A stretch of DNA of 64,000 nt from a virus: IMG/VR virus record IMGVR_UViG_3300020187_000025, positions 1-64,000 of that record, one strand, 5' to 3'. Positions within the stretch are counted from its first letter, which is position 1; each line of letters begins with the position of its first letter. Shown here piece after piece: positions 23,825-34,176 of this stretch. The notes under the pieces were generated by a model that saw nothing but the letters and a program-made list of their open reading frames with translations, searched no databases and was not told the DNA's origin. A program made the translations under genes and the position numbers.

Positions 23825-24699
23825 TGGAGTTTAAACCGAGACCATATACAAAACGAGAATTTTTATCTAAGTTACAGGAACCTTATGTTAACCCTGCAAC
23901 TCAAGAAGAAGTTCTACCTAAACAAGCTCCTGCATCTATAGAAGTTAAACCTGGCCAACCAGAATTTAATAGAGCAAAAGAAGTATCGATGAAAGACGAT
24001 ACTAAAAACAAAACTATATCAATTGGTTTAAAAGATATAGATAGCTCTATAATGTACTATCTTGAAAACGTAATTAAACCTACAGTAACCCAAAACGATA
24101 GACAAATATCTGTACCCATTATATATGGTTCTCCTGAAAGATGGAAATCAATGCAAGCAGATGGTTTCTATAGAGACAAAAATGGTAAAACAATGGTACC
24201 TCTTGTAATGTTTAAAAGAGACAGTTTTACAAAAAATAATACTTTAGGTAATAAATTAGATGGTAATAGAGTTCAAAACGTACAATATTTTGAAACAGGA
24301 TACTCTAAACGAAACGTTTACGATAATTTTAATCTTTTAAGAGATCAAAAACCTCAAAAAGAATATATTTTAGGTATCATCCCAGATTATATAGATATAA
24401 CTTATAGTTTATCTATTTTTACAGATTATGTAGAACAAGCAAACGAGATAACGGAAGCAATTGAATTTGCTGCTCGTTCATATTGGGGTGATCCTGAAAG
24501 ATTTATGTTTAGAGCAGATATTCAAACATTTAACACACCTGTTTTATTAGAAAACGGAAGTGATAGAGCAAATAGAACAACAATGAATGTTTTAGTTAAC
24601 GGATATATTATACCATCGGGTATAAATGTAGCTATGGCTGGACCTAGCCCCAAATCATATAACGTTACTAAAACTGTATTTAAAGAAACAGTAGTATAA
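23824..24699 (+). CDS. Tail sheath stabiliser/completion protein (gp15-like)
   Basis: A 291-residue protein with the layout of T4 gp15: an early ISVPIIYGSPERWKSMQADG (T4 has a VPITYASKEHF segment), then VPLVMFKRDSF, an N-rich loop, and a YILGIIPDYIDITYSLSIFTDYVEQANEITEAIEFAA helix-strand block like the T4 YELSIFTRYEDDMFQI region. T4 gp15 forms the terminal ring of the tail that binds the neck. The first ~60 residues are a divergent extension. Confidence 0.75.
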   Translation: MEFKPRPYTKREFLSKLQEPYVNPATQEEVLPKQAPASIEVKPGQPEFNRAKEVSMKDDTKNKTISIGLKDIDSSIMYYLENVIKPTVTQNDRQISVPIIYGSPERWKSMQADGFYRDKNGKTMVPLVMFKRDSFTKNNTLGNKLDGNRVQNVQYFETGYSKRNVYDNFNLLRDQKPQKEYILGIIPDYIDITYSLSIFTDYVEQANEITEAIEFAARSYWGDPERFMFRADIQTFNTPVLLENGSDRANRTTMNVLVNGYIIPSGINVAMAGPSPKSYNVTKTVFKETVV

Positions 24700-24701
24700 T
24701 A

Positions 24702-24710
24702 TATATTTAT
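24702..24710 (+). promoter_or_regulatory. TATATTTAT box before fibre operon
   Basis: It ends 20 bases before the first large fibre gene (24731); probably opens the fibre transcription unit. Confidence 0.55.
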
Positions 24711-24730
24711 TATAGAAATAGTCTAGCCAG

Positions 24731-26860
24731 ATGAGCAACCATAGAAAAATAAGCACCCAAGGAATTGATAGTGGTAGTATTATCTACCCAGAACACGTTT
24801 TAAGAGCAATTGACGCCTTAAATGGTGATGCTGGACCTTATGATCTTGTTATATCTGGTTCATTAACTTCAACGGGTCCACAATTTATTTCTTCAGGTAG
24901 TTTAATTGAAAATAATAATGCTCCTGCCGCTTTAATGTATAACACCTCTTCAGGTGACATTTATTATAGTACAGGTAGTTTAGGTGGAGGAAGTGGTGTA
25001 GTAGGTACAAATGGTACCTCTGGAACCTCTGGAACCTCTGGTATAGATGGAACCTCTGGAACTTCTGGAAACACAGGTACATCTGGTACATCAGGTACAG
25101 ACGGAACTTCTGGAACAAGTGGTACAAACGGTACTTCTGGTACTTCTGGAGCAGATGGAAATTTATTTACAACAACTTCATCCACTTCAATATCAATTGC
25201 TACAGGAGCCCAATCCCTTAATGTAGCTACAGGATTAGCTTATATTAATGGTCATGGTATATTAATAGCATCTGCAGCAAACTCAGCTAATTTTATGCTA
25301 GGTAAAGTTACAGGATACAATTCCAATACTGGTGCTATGTCCGTATCTATACAAACCATTGGTGGTAGTGGAACTTACTCAAATTGGAATGTAAGTTTAG
25401 AATCAGCCCCTGGTACTTCTGGTACAAGCGGAACAAGCGGGACTTCAGGAACAAATGGTACTTCAGGTACAAATGGAACATCAGGTACCGATGGTAGTTC
25501 AGGTAGCTCAGGAAGTTCAGGATCAAGTGGTACATCAGGTACATCAGGTACTAGTGGTACTTACTCAGGTACTTCAAGTACATCTTTAGCAATTGGAACT
25601 GGATCTACTTCATTAACCGTAGAAACTGGTTTATCATTTGCTGCAGGACAATCAGTAATAATCCAAGAAAATGGAAATACTGCTAATTATATGATTGGTA
25701 AAGTCACCACATATAATAGCGGAACAGGTGCCTTAACAGTTAACATTACAAGTACAGGAGGAACCGGAACAATTTCATCTTGGACAATAGAATTAGGTTC
25801 AGGAGATGGTACTTCAGGTACATCTGGTTCTTCAGGAAATTCAGGAACATCCGGCACTTCAGGTACAAACGGTACTTCAGGAACAGATGGTTCATCAGGT
25901 ACTAGTGGAGAAAATGGAACTAACGGAACTAGTGGTACTTCAGGAACAAACGGAACATCTGGTACAAATGGTACAGATGGCACTTCAGGAACAAATGGTA
26001 CTTCTGGTACAGACGGGACTTCAGGAACAACACCTGAAGCACAATTTACAGGATCATATACTGGTTCATTTACAGGAGATGGTACAGGTTTAACCGGCGT
26101 GGCTTCATCCACAGGTTCTTATACAGGATCATTTACAGGTAGTATATTAGTAGACGATGCTTCTGGTTCATTTAGTGGATCATTTGAAGGAGATGGATCT
26201 AATTTAACAGGACTTGTAGCTGGTATAAGTACAATATATAACACACAAGTAAGATACGAGGCATTAAACGCTGGAAACAGTGGTGCTGATGGTAGAGTAG
26301 AAATTTTATCTACAGGTACTGTATATGGTGGTTTAACTTGGTCTAGATCAGGTACTACCCTAACTATTACAAAAACTAATCATGGTTTATCCACAGGAGA
26401 TTATATTGTAATAAGAAACATGAATTCAGATTATACTTATGTTTCTGTAACAGCAACTAATTCTAATACATTAACTTGTACTGTAGCCGATAGTGGAGGA
26501 ACATCTGGAACTGAAGGAGCGTATGTACCCGCATTTAAAGCAAGTTCATATACACAAAACGGTGTAACCATTACATCACCTAATACCGGAGATTGCCAAG
26601 TAGATTCTATTCAAATTACTACACCTACTAAAACAAACAGTAACTTTAATTTGATAATGCCTAGTTCAGTATCAAATGGTGCTGGTGGTAATAATAGTTT
26701 ATACTATCAAAACCCTCCATTAATACAAGTATGGGCTTTAAGTAATGGTAACCAAAATTCATCCGCAGTAATAACATTAAATACTTCAAGTAATTTTAAT
26801 CAATTTGAAGTAGGTGGTTTAGCATCACTTGTAAAAAGTTTAATTAGATTAACATTCTAG
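24731..26860 (+). CDS. Tail fibre with collagen-like Gly-Thr-Ser blocks
   Basis: A 709-residue fibre. The N-terminus ([24 protein letters not shown]) is paralogous to that of the fibre at 32068 and probably binds the virion. Three collagen-like Gly-X-Y blocks, mostly Gly-Thr-Ser/Asn/Asp, alternate with two copies of a ~75-residue beta-rich module ([22 protein letters not shown] and [22 protein letters not shown]). Then come [18 protein letters not shown] repeats and a C-terminal globular domain. It has no S74 chaperone. It is Ser/Thr-rich enough to be a glycosylation substrate for the enzyme at 29725 (inference). Confidence 0.85.
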   Translation: MSNHRKISTQGIDSGSIIYPEHVLRAIDALNGDAGPYDLVISGSLTSTGPQFISSGSLIENNNAPAALMYNTSSGDIYYSTGSLGGGSGVVGTNGTSGTSGTSGIDGTSGTSGNTGTSGTSGTDGTSGTSGTNGTSGTSGADGNLFTTTSSTSISIATGAQSLNVATGLAYINGHGILIASAANSANFMLGKVTGYNSNTGAMSVSIQTIGGSGTYSNWNVSLESAPGTSGTSGTSGTSGTNGTSGTNGTSGTDGSSGSSGSSGSSGTSGTSGTSGTYSGTSSTSLAIGTGSTSLTVETGLSFAAGQSVIIQENGNTANYMIGKVTTYNSGTGALTVNITSTGGTGTISSWTIELGSGDGTSGTSGSSGNSGTSGTSGTNGTSGTDGSSGTSGENGTNGTSGTSGTNGTSGTNGTDGTSGTNGTSGTDGTSGTTPEAQFTGSYTGSFTGDGTGLTGVASSTGSYTGSFTGSILVDDASGSFSGSFEGDGSNLTGLVAGISTIYNTQVRYEALNAGNSGADGRVEILSTGTVYGGLTWSRSGTTLTITKTNHGLSTGDYIVIRNMNSDYTYVSVTATNSNTLTCTVADSGGTSGTEGAYVPAFKASSYTQNGVTITSPNTGDCQVDSIQITTPTKTNSNFNLIMPSSVSNGAGGNNSLYYQNPPLIQVWALSNGNQNSSAVITLNTSSNFNQFEVGGLASLVKSLIRLTF
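25004..25159 (+). repeat. Collagen-like GXY block 1
   Basis: About 17 Gly-X-Y triplets, mainly Gly-Thr-Ser, with Asn/Asp/Ile variants, encoded by degenerate 9-base DNA units. Confidence 0.9.
25412..25558 (+). repeat. Collagen-like GXY block 2
   Basis: About 16 triplets: Gly-Thr-Ser, then four Gly-Ser-Ser, then Gly-Thr-Ser again. Confidence 0.9.
25802..26029 (+). repeat. Collagen-like GXY block 3
   Basis: The longest block of this gene, about 25 triplets, with interspersed Gly-Thr-Asn, Gly-Thr-Asp and Gly-Glu-Asn. Confidence 0.9.
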
Positions 26861-26861
26861 A

Positions 26862-28814
26862 ATGGCATATAGAGACCAACCATTTATAGGTGCAGTTAGT
26901 GCCGATAGCATATTAAAAGAAAACTTTATAATTGCTACTGGTAATTTTGCTAGTGCTTCTAACCAAATTGCTGATTTTAGTGTTTCATCTGGTGATGAAA
27001 ATTTATTAAGAGTAGGTCAAACTATTTACTCTGTAGGAGGTGCTGTTCCTACAAGTGCTACTATTACAAACATAAATGGTAGTTTAATTACTTTAGACAC
27101 CCCATCAGTTGGAACTATTACGTCGGATACAATTGGTATATCTCTACCCTCAGGATCTTATTTATTTCAATCTGCTTCTTTTACTGATCCTAATAATGAA
27201 ATTACTGTAGGAGATATTACAGGTAGTAACACTGATCCCTCATATGATTATGCTATTTTAGGTGTAGCTAAACGAAATAATGCTACTAGAAAAGGTGTAT
27301 TTCATATCTATAAAATTTCTGAAGTAGTACAAACTAATATAGGTGGTTCTGAATTATCATTTTTTGTAGAATGGGGAGAAGAAGGAACCGAAGCTGATTC
27401 AGGAGATATTTTACAAACTTCTGAAGAAACTGTTGCAATTGTAAATTTAACCGATTCAGGTTCAATAGCACCTGGATTTTCAAGAGCAATTGCTGGTTTA
27501 GAAAATATTAAAGATGGCTCAGAATATGCTGGATTTAATGTAGCAATATCCCAATATCTATCTGATATATCAGGTTCATCAGGAGGTACTTCAGCAACAG
27601 GTTCATTTACAGGATCATTTACAGGTTCAATTTTAGGAGATGTTTTAGGTACTGCTTCTATAGCAGATTTTGCTACTACTGCTTCTTATATATCAACTGC
27701 TAGTTTTTCAGATAGTGCTACAAGTGCTTCATATGCTGAAACCTCATCTATCCAATACGATTCAGGTTCAGGTACTATTACAGGATTAGACGAGATAAAA
27801 ATTAATGATTTTGATGATAACGTAGGTGTTACATTTCAAGATAGTAAATTAACACTAACATTTGGCTCACCAACTGTACCTTCTATCTCAAGTTTTTTTA
27901 ATAGTGGGTTTGATACAAATAGATTTAATTTAGTAGAAGACGATTCTACTGTTACTGCTAACTGGAGTAATGGTGGTTATACTTTTTTAAGTGCTTCTAT
28001 CTACACAGGAAGTATAGAATTAACTCATAGTTTAGATGCTGGTGATACTAATTTAACATTAGCTTTAACTACATCAGGTTCACAAAGGTATTTCTTATAT
28101 TATACTGCTTCAAGTCCCTTAGACAATACAGAATATTACTTATCACAAACTTTAACTAGTAACTTAAGTAAAACAAACCCAACGAATCCATCAATATCAC
28201 CTACCCCAGCAGTACAATTAGGTGCTTCATCTAATCAAATAGAACAAGGGGGTACAGGTAGTATAGCATTTACAAGTGCATACGGAAGTTCAAATGGATG
28301 GGATCAAGTATCATTAGTAAATACCCCAGTTGCAACACCTTTAGAAGTAACAGGTTCAGCTACTGGTTCAAATAGTTTAAGTATTCAAGCAGTAGCAAGT
28401 TATGAATCACCCGATGGAGATAATAATCCACAATTAACTACGAATAGAACAGCAACAACTACCTATAGTAAAATACGTAGTGTAAGATATGGTGCTTCAG
28501 CAACAACAGCATTTACACAAACTCAATACGAAGATTTAGGAGCTTGGGATACAACATTAGGAGGAAATATAGGTACTATAGATAAAGGTAACACTTCCCC
28601 ATCAGGAGATAGTTTAACTATTACTTGGAGTGGAGATAAATACCATTATATAGTATATGATAGTAATAGAAGTGATTTAACTAATATTTCTACAGGAGGA
28701 TTTGGAGTAATAGGACAGTTTACTAAAACTACAGTAGGAGACTATACAGTATATAGAACTAATGACTTACAAGCAGGAGGTGGTAGTACTAGTATAACCT
28801 ATGATTTAACATAA
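26862..28814 (+). CDS. Large fibre/adhesin protein
   Basis: A 650-residue protein starting one base after the previous stop. The first ~235 residues form a beta-rich domain (YRDQPFIGAVSADSILKENF onward). [33 protein letters not shown] stretch (beta-helix-like repeat shared by the fibres here) leads to a C-terminal ~350-residue Ser/Thr/Asn-rich domain, ending in TTVGDYTVYRTNDLQAGGGS. This end may be the receptor-binding tip. I recognise no enzyme motif and no S74 end. Confidence 0.75.
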   Translation: MAYRDQPFIGAVSADSILKENFIIATGNFASASNQIADFSVSSGDENLLRVGQTIYSVGGAVPTSATITNINGSLITLDTPSVGTITSDTIGISLPSGSYLFQSASFTDPNNEITVGDITGSNTDPSYDYAILGVAKRNNATRKGVFHIYKISEVVQTNIGGSELSFFVEWGEEGTEADSGDILQTSEETVAIVNLTDSGSIAPGFSRAIAGLENIKDGSEYAGFNVAISQYLSDISGSSGGTSATGSFTGSFTGSILGDVLGTASIADFATTASYISTASFSDSATSASYAETSSIQYDSGSGTITGLDEIKINDFDDNVGVTFQDSKLTLTFGSPTVPSISSFFNSGFDTNRFNLVEDDSTVTANWSNGGYTFLSASIYTGSIELTHSLDAGDTNLTLALTTSGSQRYFLYYTASSPLDNTEYYLSQTLTSNLSKTNPTNPSISPTPAVQLGASSNQIEQGGTGSIAFTSAYGSSNGWDQVSLVNTPVATPLEVTGSATGSNSLSIQAVASYESPDGDNNPQLTTNRTATTTYSKIRSVRYGASATTAFTQTQYEDLGAWDTTLGGNIGTIDKGNTSPSGDSLTITWSGDKYHYIVYDSNRSDLTNISTGGFGVIGQFTKTTVGDYTVYRTNDLQAGGGSTSITYDLT

Positions 28815-28824
28815 TATATAGCAG

Positions 28825-29694
28825 ATGGCAATTACTTTACCTGGTGGCTTTAGGATAACGAATAACGAAGCAGTTGATTCTAGAATAAGTGTAGCTGACC
28901 AATCAGCACGTTTAGGATTTTCTGCTGCTAACGTATATGAAGGTTTACTTGTTTATCAACAAGATACAGATGAAATATACGTTTTAACTGATACTTCCGA
29001 TCCTACAGATAATGATAATTGGAAAAAGATATATCCTGTAGCATCAATGACAGGATCATTTAGTGGATCATTTACTGGTTCATTTGATGGTTTAATAGAT
29101 AGTGCTTCATTTGCTGAAACAGCATCTTACGCTATGTATGCTGTATCTGCTTCACATGAAATAGTTCACGAAACATCCTCTTCATTTGCTGAAACAGCTT
29201 CATTTGCACAAGGTGGAGATGGTGAATTTACTGGTTCCTTTACTGGTTCCTTTTCAGGTTCAAACTATTCTACAGACTTTACATTTGATGGTGATACTTT
29301 AATTGTATCAGGTAACGTGTTTGTAGATGGAACATTAGATGCTGCAACTAAAAACTTTAAAATACAACACCCTACAATGGAAGGGTATTATCTACTCCAC
29401 TCATCATTAGAAGGACCTGAACGTGGAATTTACCATAGAGGTAAATTAAGTGTCAGTAATATTATCCACTTACCAGACTATTGGAAAGAATTACCTGTAG
29501 ATGATACTGATATTACAGTACAACTTACTCCAATTGGTAATGCTTGCCATCATTGGGTTAAAAGAGTTACTAAAGAAGAAATTGAAATAGAATGTGAGTG
29601 TGGTAAACCAAGTTGTTTTTATATTGTACATGCCCAACGTTATAATGAGGGTAAATTTGAAATATTAGAACCAAAACGCAACAAAAGCTTGTAA
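28825..29694 (+). CDS. Short fibre with LHSSLEGPERGIYHRGK C-terminal domain
   Basis: A 289-residue protein. The N-terminal ~65 residues read like a phage collar/fibre N-domain (LGFSAANVYEGLLVYQQDTDEIYVLTDTS). GSFSGSFTGSFDGLIDSASFAETASYA repeats follow. The C-terminal domain (HPTMEGYYLLHSSLEGPERGIYHRGKL...LPDYWKELP...ITVQLTPIG) is a known phage structural ending. It adds a CECGKPSC cysteine cluster near residue 260 that could bind metal. It is the last gene before the glycosyltransferase. Confidence 0.75.
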   Translation: MAITLPGGFRITNNEAVDSRISVADQSARLGFSAANVYEGLLVYQQDTDEIYVLTDTSDPTDNDNWKKIYPVASMTGSFSGSFTGSFDGLIDSASFAETASYAMYAVSASHEIVHETSSSFAETASFAQGGDGEFTGSFTGSFSGSNYSTDFTFDGDTLIVSGNVFVDGTLDAATKNFKIQHPTMEGYYLLHSSLEGPERGIYHRGKLSVSNIIHLPDYWKELPVDDTDITVQLTPIGNACHHWVKRVTKEEIEIECECGKPSCFYIVHAQRYNEGKFEILEPKRNKSL

Positions 29695-29719
29695 AATGTA
29701 CTAAAGGTTATTATATTAA
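29688..29719 (+). promoter_or_regulatory. Host-like promoter CTTG-N20-TATATTAA before glycosyltransferase
   Basis: CTTG 29688-29691, 20 bases, TATATTAA 29712-29719. The 16-mer aggttattatattaaa (29705-29720) recurs exactly before the SSB gene (59470-59485). The start codon lies only 5 bases beyond the -7 box. Confidence 0.6.
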
Positions 29720-29724
29720 ATGTT

Positions 29725-32028
29725 ATGAAGGTTCAAGCTCACACGAGTTTTATAGGTACTACTGGCTACGCAAATCATGCGCAGTCATTTTTTACTGAAC
29801 TTGATAAATTAACCCCAACTAAAGTACGAAATTTTACAGTAGGTAAATCTTGGCAAGGACCTAACCATACACCTCACGATAAAGAACCCTATATTACACC
29901 TCAAATGAAGAAGATGCTTCATCTTCAAACATTATTTAATAATGATGGTTCTAGAAGCAATTTACCAATATACTCTTATAAAGACGGCTATCGTGCTGAC
30001 ATTGATATTATACTTGAAGAACACGACCACCATTACTTCTACGATGCATATGATGGTTATAAAATAGGATATAACGTTTGGGAATCAACTCGCTACTCCG
30101 AACAATTTTTTCAACAACTACTTACTTTAGATGAACTTTGGGTGCCAACTAAATGGCAAAAACAAATCTCTATAGAACAAGGATACCCAGAAGATAAAAT
30201 ATTTGTTATACCTGAAGGAGTAGACGGTAGAGTATTTAAACCTACTTCTAAACCTAAGAAAAAAGATAAATTTCAATTTGTTATAGTTGGAAGATGGGAC
30301 TATAGAAAAGGTATAAAAGAAAGCATAGAAGGTTTCCTCAAAGCATTCCCAGATAACCAAAGTGTTGAATTATTATTAAACGTTGAAAATCCATACCCTG
30401 TAGATGGTATGAACTCTACAGAAGAACGTTTAAAATATTATGGGTTAGAAGATGATAGAATAAAAATATTAAAGTTTTTAGATAGAAAACAATATATTTC
30501 ATTACTACAAAACGCTAATGTGATAATATCTTGTGCCCGTGCTGAAGGATGGAATTTACCCTTAATTGAATCTTTAGCTTGTGGTATCCCTTCAATTTAT
30601 ACTAAATGTTCAGGTCAACTCGAATTTACTAAAAGTGAAGGATTAGGAATAGATATATTAGGTGAAGAACCTGCTACAAATGGTAAAAATCTAACATATG
30701 AACACAATATACCAGGTAACTTTTATACACCTGATTTAGACCATTTAGTGGATCAAATTAGAGATTCATATGAAAATTATGCTTATTGGAAAGATTGGTA
30801 TTTGAAACGTTCTAAAGAAATACGACAAAAATTTTCTTGGAAAAATCAAGCTAAAAAAGCATACGAACGTTTACAACAAATCGATATTAAACCAAAGAAA
30901 AAATTACCTAGATTAGAGGTAAATTTTGCAGATGGTCCCTATGCCTGTTTAAGAGATGCAGAACAAGAATATTTAATAGATTTTGTAAATCAGGATACAG
31001 GTAAAAGCGAATATTCTGTTAATTTACAAAATAACCATTGGGGTAAATCATTCCACAAATTTTTTATAAATTGGGATATTCAAGTTAAAGATAAATTTGG
31101 AGAAGTAGTTACATCTCACAAATATAATGCTGCTGGTAAACGCGTTTATATTGCTTGTGGTTCAAAATCATTAGGAGATACATTAGCTTGGTTCCCTTAT
31201 GCCTTAGAATTTCAAAATAAACATAAATGTCACGTTATAGTATCTACCTTTTGGAATAAATTTTTTAAAAATAAATACCCTGAATTAACATTTGTAGAAC
31301 CAGGTGAAACTGTACCTAACATATACGCAATGTATGAGTTAGGATGGTTTTACGATGACAATAAATTAAATGGTTTTAAACAACCCTATGATCCTAAACA
31401 ATTTACTTTACAACAAACTGCAACTAATATATTAGGATTAGAATATAAAGAGGTTTTACCTAAACTAGATTATCAAGTTAAAGAACGTCCTTGGAAAGAA
31501 AAATATGTTTGTATCTCACCACACGCTTCAGCAGGTGCAAAATACTGGCAACACCCTACAGGATGGCAAGATATAATAAACCACTTAAATAGTAAAGGTT
31601 ATAAAGTAGTTCAAATATCAAAAGAAAAACACAACGATAGTTGGGAAAATAGAAAATTACCCCAAAATAAATCCTTTGAAAATATTATAGATGCAACAGG
31701 AGACCATCCTATAGAAGATATAATCAATATTATTCACCATTCAGAATTATATATAGGAGTATCAAGTGGTTTAGCTTGGTTATCGTGGGCAATACAAAAA
31801 CCCGTAGTAATGGTATCTGGATTTAGTTCAGAATGGACTGAATTTAGTACAAAAATCCAACGTATTATAAACAAAAATGTTTGTAATTCTTGTTTTAATA
31901 ACTTTAAATTAGATGCTGGGGATTGGGATTGGTGTCCAATACATAAAGATACTTCTAGACAATTCGAATGTACTAAAAAAATATTACCCGAAAGTGTAAT
32001 AGAGGGCATTACTCGCAGCCTTAGTTAA
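29725..32028 (+). CDS. Double glycosyltransferase: GT4 fused to TibC/Aah-like protein O-heptosyltransferase
   Basis: A 767-residue fusion. Residues 1-385 are a GT4-type GT-B enzyme: GTTGYANHAQSFFTEL (11-26), VIVGRWDYRKG (186-196), and E274-x7-E282 in AEGWNLPLIESLACGIPS. Residues ~398-767 match the autotransporter O-heptosyltransferase family: NFADGPYACL, SKSLGDTLAWFPYALEF (Asp485 in the catalytic region), SPHASAGAKYW, GVSSGLAWLSWA, MVSGFSSEWTEF, then Cys720, Cys723, Cys737 and Cys749 in the arrangement of the TibC iron finger. TibC adds heptose to Ser of adhesins. Lying among Ser/Thr-rich fibres, it probably glycosylates them; acting on host glycans is the alternative. Confidence 0.85.
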   Translation: MKVQAHTSFIGTTGYANHAQSFFTELDKLTPTKVRNFTVGKSWQGPNHTPHDKEPYITPQMKKMLHLQTLFNNDGSRSNLPIYSYKDGYRADIDIILEEHDHHYFYDAYDGYKIGYNVWESTRYSEQFFQQLLTLDELWVPTKWQKQISIEQGYPEDKIFVIPEGVDGRVFKPTSKPKKKDKFQFVIVGRWDYRKGIKESIEGFLKAFPDNQSVELLLNVENPYPVDGMNSTEERLKYYGLEDDRIKILKFLDRKQYISLLQNANVIISCARAEGWNLPLIESLACGIPSIYTKCSGQLEFTKSEGLGIDILGEEPATNGKNLTYEHNIPGNFYTPDLDHLVDQIRDSYENYAYWKDWYLKRSKEIRQKFSWKNQAKKAYERLQQIDIKPKKKLPRLEVNFADGPYACLRDAEQEYLIDFVNQDTGKSEYSVNLQNNHWGKSFHKFFINWDIQVKDKFGEVVTSHKYNAAGKRVYIACGSKSLGDTLAWFPYALEFQNKHKCHVIVSTFWNKFFKNKYPELTFVEPGETVPNIYAMYELGWFYDDNKLNGFKQPYDPKQFTLQQTATNILGLEYKEVLPKLDYQVKERPWKEKYVCISPHASAGAKYWQHPTGWQDIINHLNSKGYKVVQISKEKHNDSWENRKLPQNKSFENIIDATGDHPIEDIINIIHHSELYIGVSSGLAWLSWAIQKPVVMVSGFSSEWTEFSTKIQRIINKNVCNSCFNNFKLDAGDWDWCPIHKDTSRQFECTKKILPESVIEGITRSLS

Positions 32029-32035
32029 TATTTAT
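32027..32035 (+). promoter_or_regulatory. AATATTTAT box before fibre gene 32068
   Basis: Overlaps the glycosyltransferase stop; it ends 32 bases before the start codon. Confidence 0.5.
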
Positions 32036-32067
32036 TAAGGAATAATCCTAGGTAAATTCATTAATTA

Positions 32068-34176
32068 ATGGCTAATACAATAAGCACATCGGGCATTCAG
32101 AGTGGTAGCGTAATTCACGCCGAGAATGTAACTCGAATTATAGATGCTCTTTCTGGAACAGCAAACAACAATATCCAAATCTCAGGTTCTTTAGGAATTA
32201 CAGGAAGTTTTGACATTGGTAGCGGAAGTATAGCAGAAACAGGAGTAGGAGATGCTCCTCAATTACTTGCTTATAACACAGCTAGTGGAGAAATAACATT
32301 TACAAATAGACAATCAACCTCGGGTACCTCTGGTACATCTGGTACTAGTGGTACATCTGGAACATCTGGTTCTTCAGGTACTTCTGGTACATCTGGTACA
32401 TCTGGTTCATCAGGCTCTTCAGGAAGTTCAGGTACTTCAGGAACAAACGGTACAAATGGTACTTCTGGTACATCAGGTACATCTGGTACTTCAGGAACAA
32501 GTGGAGAAAAAGGAGGAGTTGAATATAATTTTGACGATTCTACTGGAGATGCCGATCCCGGAAATGGAAATATTAGATATAATACAGCTACTATAGGTAC
32601 TGTTACTTTTTTATATATAGATAATGTAGATCAAAGATCTACAGATCAAACCCAATGGTTTGCTGCTTGGGATGATTCAACTAATACTAATCCCTATGGG
32701 TATGTTACTATTACTAGTAGAGATACTGGTAATATTGTTAATATATTTGAAGTTCAAGGCACAGTAACAGCATCCTCAGGATATTATAAAATTCCTGTTA
32801 TAAATTTAACAGGTACTTTACCTTCAAATGGAGATAAATTATCGATCCAATTTTCTAGAACCGGAGATGTAGGTACTTCCGGAACCTCAGGTACCTCTGG
32901 TACTTCAGGCCCACTTTCAATAAATGGTGGAACCACAGGATCCATATTACTATTTTCAGGTAGTACAGGTACTTTAAATGCAAGTAATTTTTTAAATTAT
33001 GATGCTGATCAATTACAAATTACTTCTTCAAATTCATCATACTTAGGTTCAGTTAACATAACTGGATCTTTAGATGTATCTGGTTCAGTAATATTAAGTG
33101 GTTCATTTAGCGGTTCATTTGAAGGGTTAATTGATTCTGCTTCTAATGCTATAAATGCATTAACATCTTCTCATACTTTAGGTACAGCCTCATTTGCAAA
33201 TAACGCTACTACTGCCTCCCACACTTTTGGAACAGCTAGTATAGCAGACCGTGCTACAACAGCCTCTATAGCAGACAATATAAAATCAGGCTTAATTATT
33301 TCAGCCTCTTCGATTGCTGTATCAAATAATTTAAGTGTAGAAGGTACAGCATCATTTGGATATTTAGAAAGTATTACAGGTTCAGCTAAAATAATTGGAG
33401 ACGCCTTTATTATATTAAATAATAATACACCTGCAGAACGATACGCTGGTTTAGTAGTACAAGATTCAGGTTCAAATAACAATACAGCTTCTATACAGTT
33501 TGATGGTCAAACAAATGACTGGTTTTATGAATATACAGATGATGGAGGAGCAACAGTAGATCATGCATCAATAATGTTTGGCCCTGCATTTCCTACAAAA
33601 GGATCCCCAGTTTTCCCTGCAAGTGAATCTGTACTAGTATCAGAAGGTGGGCATCATATTACTAGCTCTGCAATGTTTATTAAGAGTGATATTGTAGATA
33701 TACAATTATCAACCAAAACCACAGGCTCAGTGTTAATATCAGGTAGTGATCATATCACTACTGGTAGTTTATCTATATCTGGAAGTTTAGGTGTTGGAAC
33801 TGAAGCATCCGGTGTAGTAGGAGCAATATTGGCAACAAACGATGTTGTAGCGTTTGCTTCTTCAGATTTAAGATTAAAATCTAACTTAAATAAAATAGAA
33901 AATCCATTAGAGAAAATAAATCAACTTTCGGGATATGAATTTGATTGGATTCCTATGGAAGGTATTCACATTCACTCAGGACACGATATTGGAGTAATAG
34001 CCCAAGAAGTAGAAAAAGTATTTCCTGAAGTCGTTGCTGATAGAGAAAATGGATATAAAGCTGTAAAATACGAAAAATTAGTATCGGTTCTAATAGAAGG
34101 AATAAAAGAATTAAAAACAGAGCTTGATCAATTAAAAACTGAACATGCTATTATAAAAGATAGATTTAATATATAA
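32068..34176 (+). CDS. Tail fibre with GXY repeats and S74 chaperone end
   Basis: A 702-residue fibre. The N-terminal [24 protein letters not shown] is paralogous to the 24731 fibre. A 65-residue Gly-Thr-Ser block (from residue 86), a globular module, a short second GXY block, [18 protein letters not shown] repeats and a globular domain follow. The C-terminus ([16 protein letters not shown] near residue 595, then [18 protein letters not shown] and [20 protein letters not shown]) is the S74 intramolecular chaperone, which trimerises the fibre and then cuts itself off near the SSD site. The stop shares TAATG with the next gene. Confidence 0.9.
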   Translation: MANTISTSGIQSGSVIHAENVTRIIDALSGTANNNIQISGSLGITGSFDIGSGSIAETGVGDAPQLLAYNTASGEITFTNRQSTSGTSGTSGTSGTSGTSGSSGTSGTSGTSGSSGSSGSSGTSGTNGTNGTSGTSGTSGTSGTSGEKGGVEYNFDDSTGDADPGNGNIRYNTATIGTVTFLYIDNVDQRSTDQTQWFAAWDDSTNTNPYGYVTITSRDTGNIVNIFEVQGTVTASSGYYKIPVINLTGTLPSNGDKLSIQFSRTGDVGTSGTSGTSGTSGPLSINGGTTGSILLFSGSTGTLNASNFLNYDADQLQITSSNSSYLGSVNITGSLDVSGSVILSGSFSGSFEGLIDSASNAINALTSSHTLGTASFANNATTASHTFGTASIADRATTASIADNIKSGLIISASSIAVSNNLSVEGTASFGYLESITGSAKIIGDAFIILNNNTPAERYAGLVVQDSGSNNNTASIQFDGQTNDWFYEYTDDGGATVDHASIMFGPAFPTKGSPVFPASESVLVSEGGHHITSSAMFIKSDIVDIQLSTKTTGSVLISGSDHITTGSLSISGSLGVGTEASGVVGAILATNDVVAFASSDLRLKSNLNKIENPLEKINQLSGYEFDWIPMEGIHIHSGHDIGVIAQEVEKVFPEVVADRENGYKAVKYEKLVSVLIEGIKELKTELDQLKTEHAIIKDRFNI
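32323..32517 (+). repeat. Collagen-like GXY block
   Basis: About 21 triplets of Gly-Thr-Ser with Gly-Ser-Ser and Gly-Thr-Asn variants, ending Gly-Glu-Lys-Gly-Gly; a shorter block of four Gly-Thr-Ser lies at 32872-32910. Confidence 0.9.

Noticed and set aside
25687-26112. Minus-strand [12 protein letters not shown]-type repeat proteins opposite the fibre repeats
   Set aside because: They are the antisense reading of the Gly-Thr-Ser repeats; codon positions show selection on the + frame.
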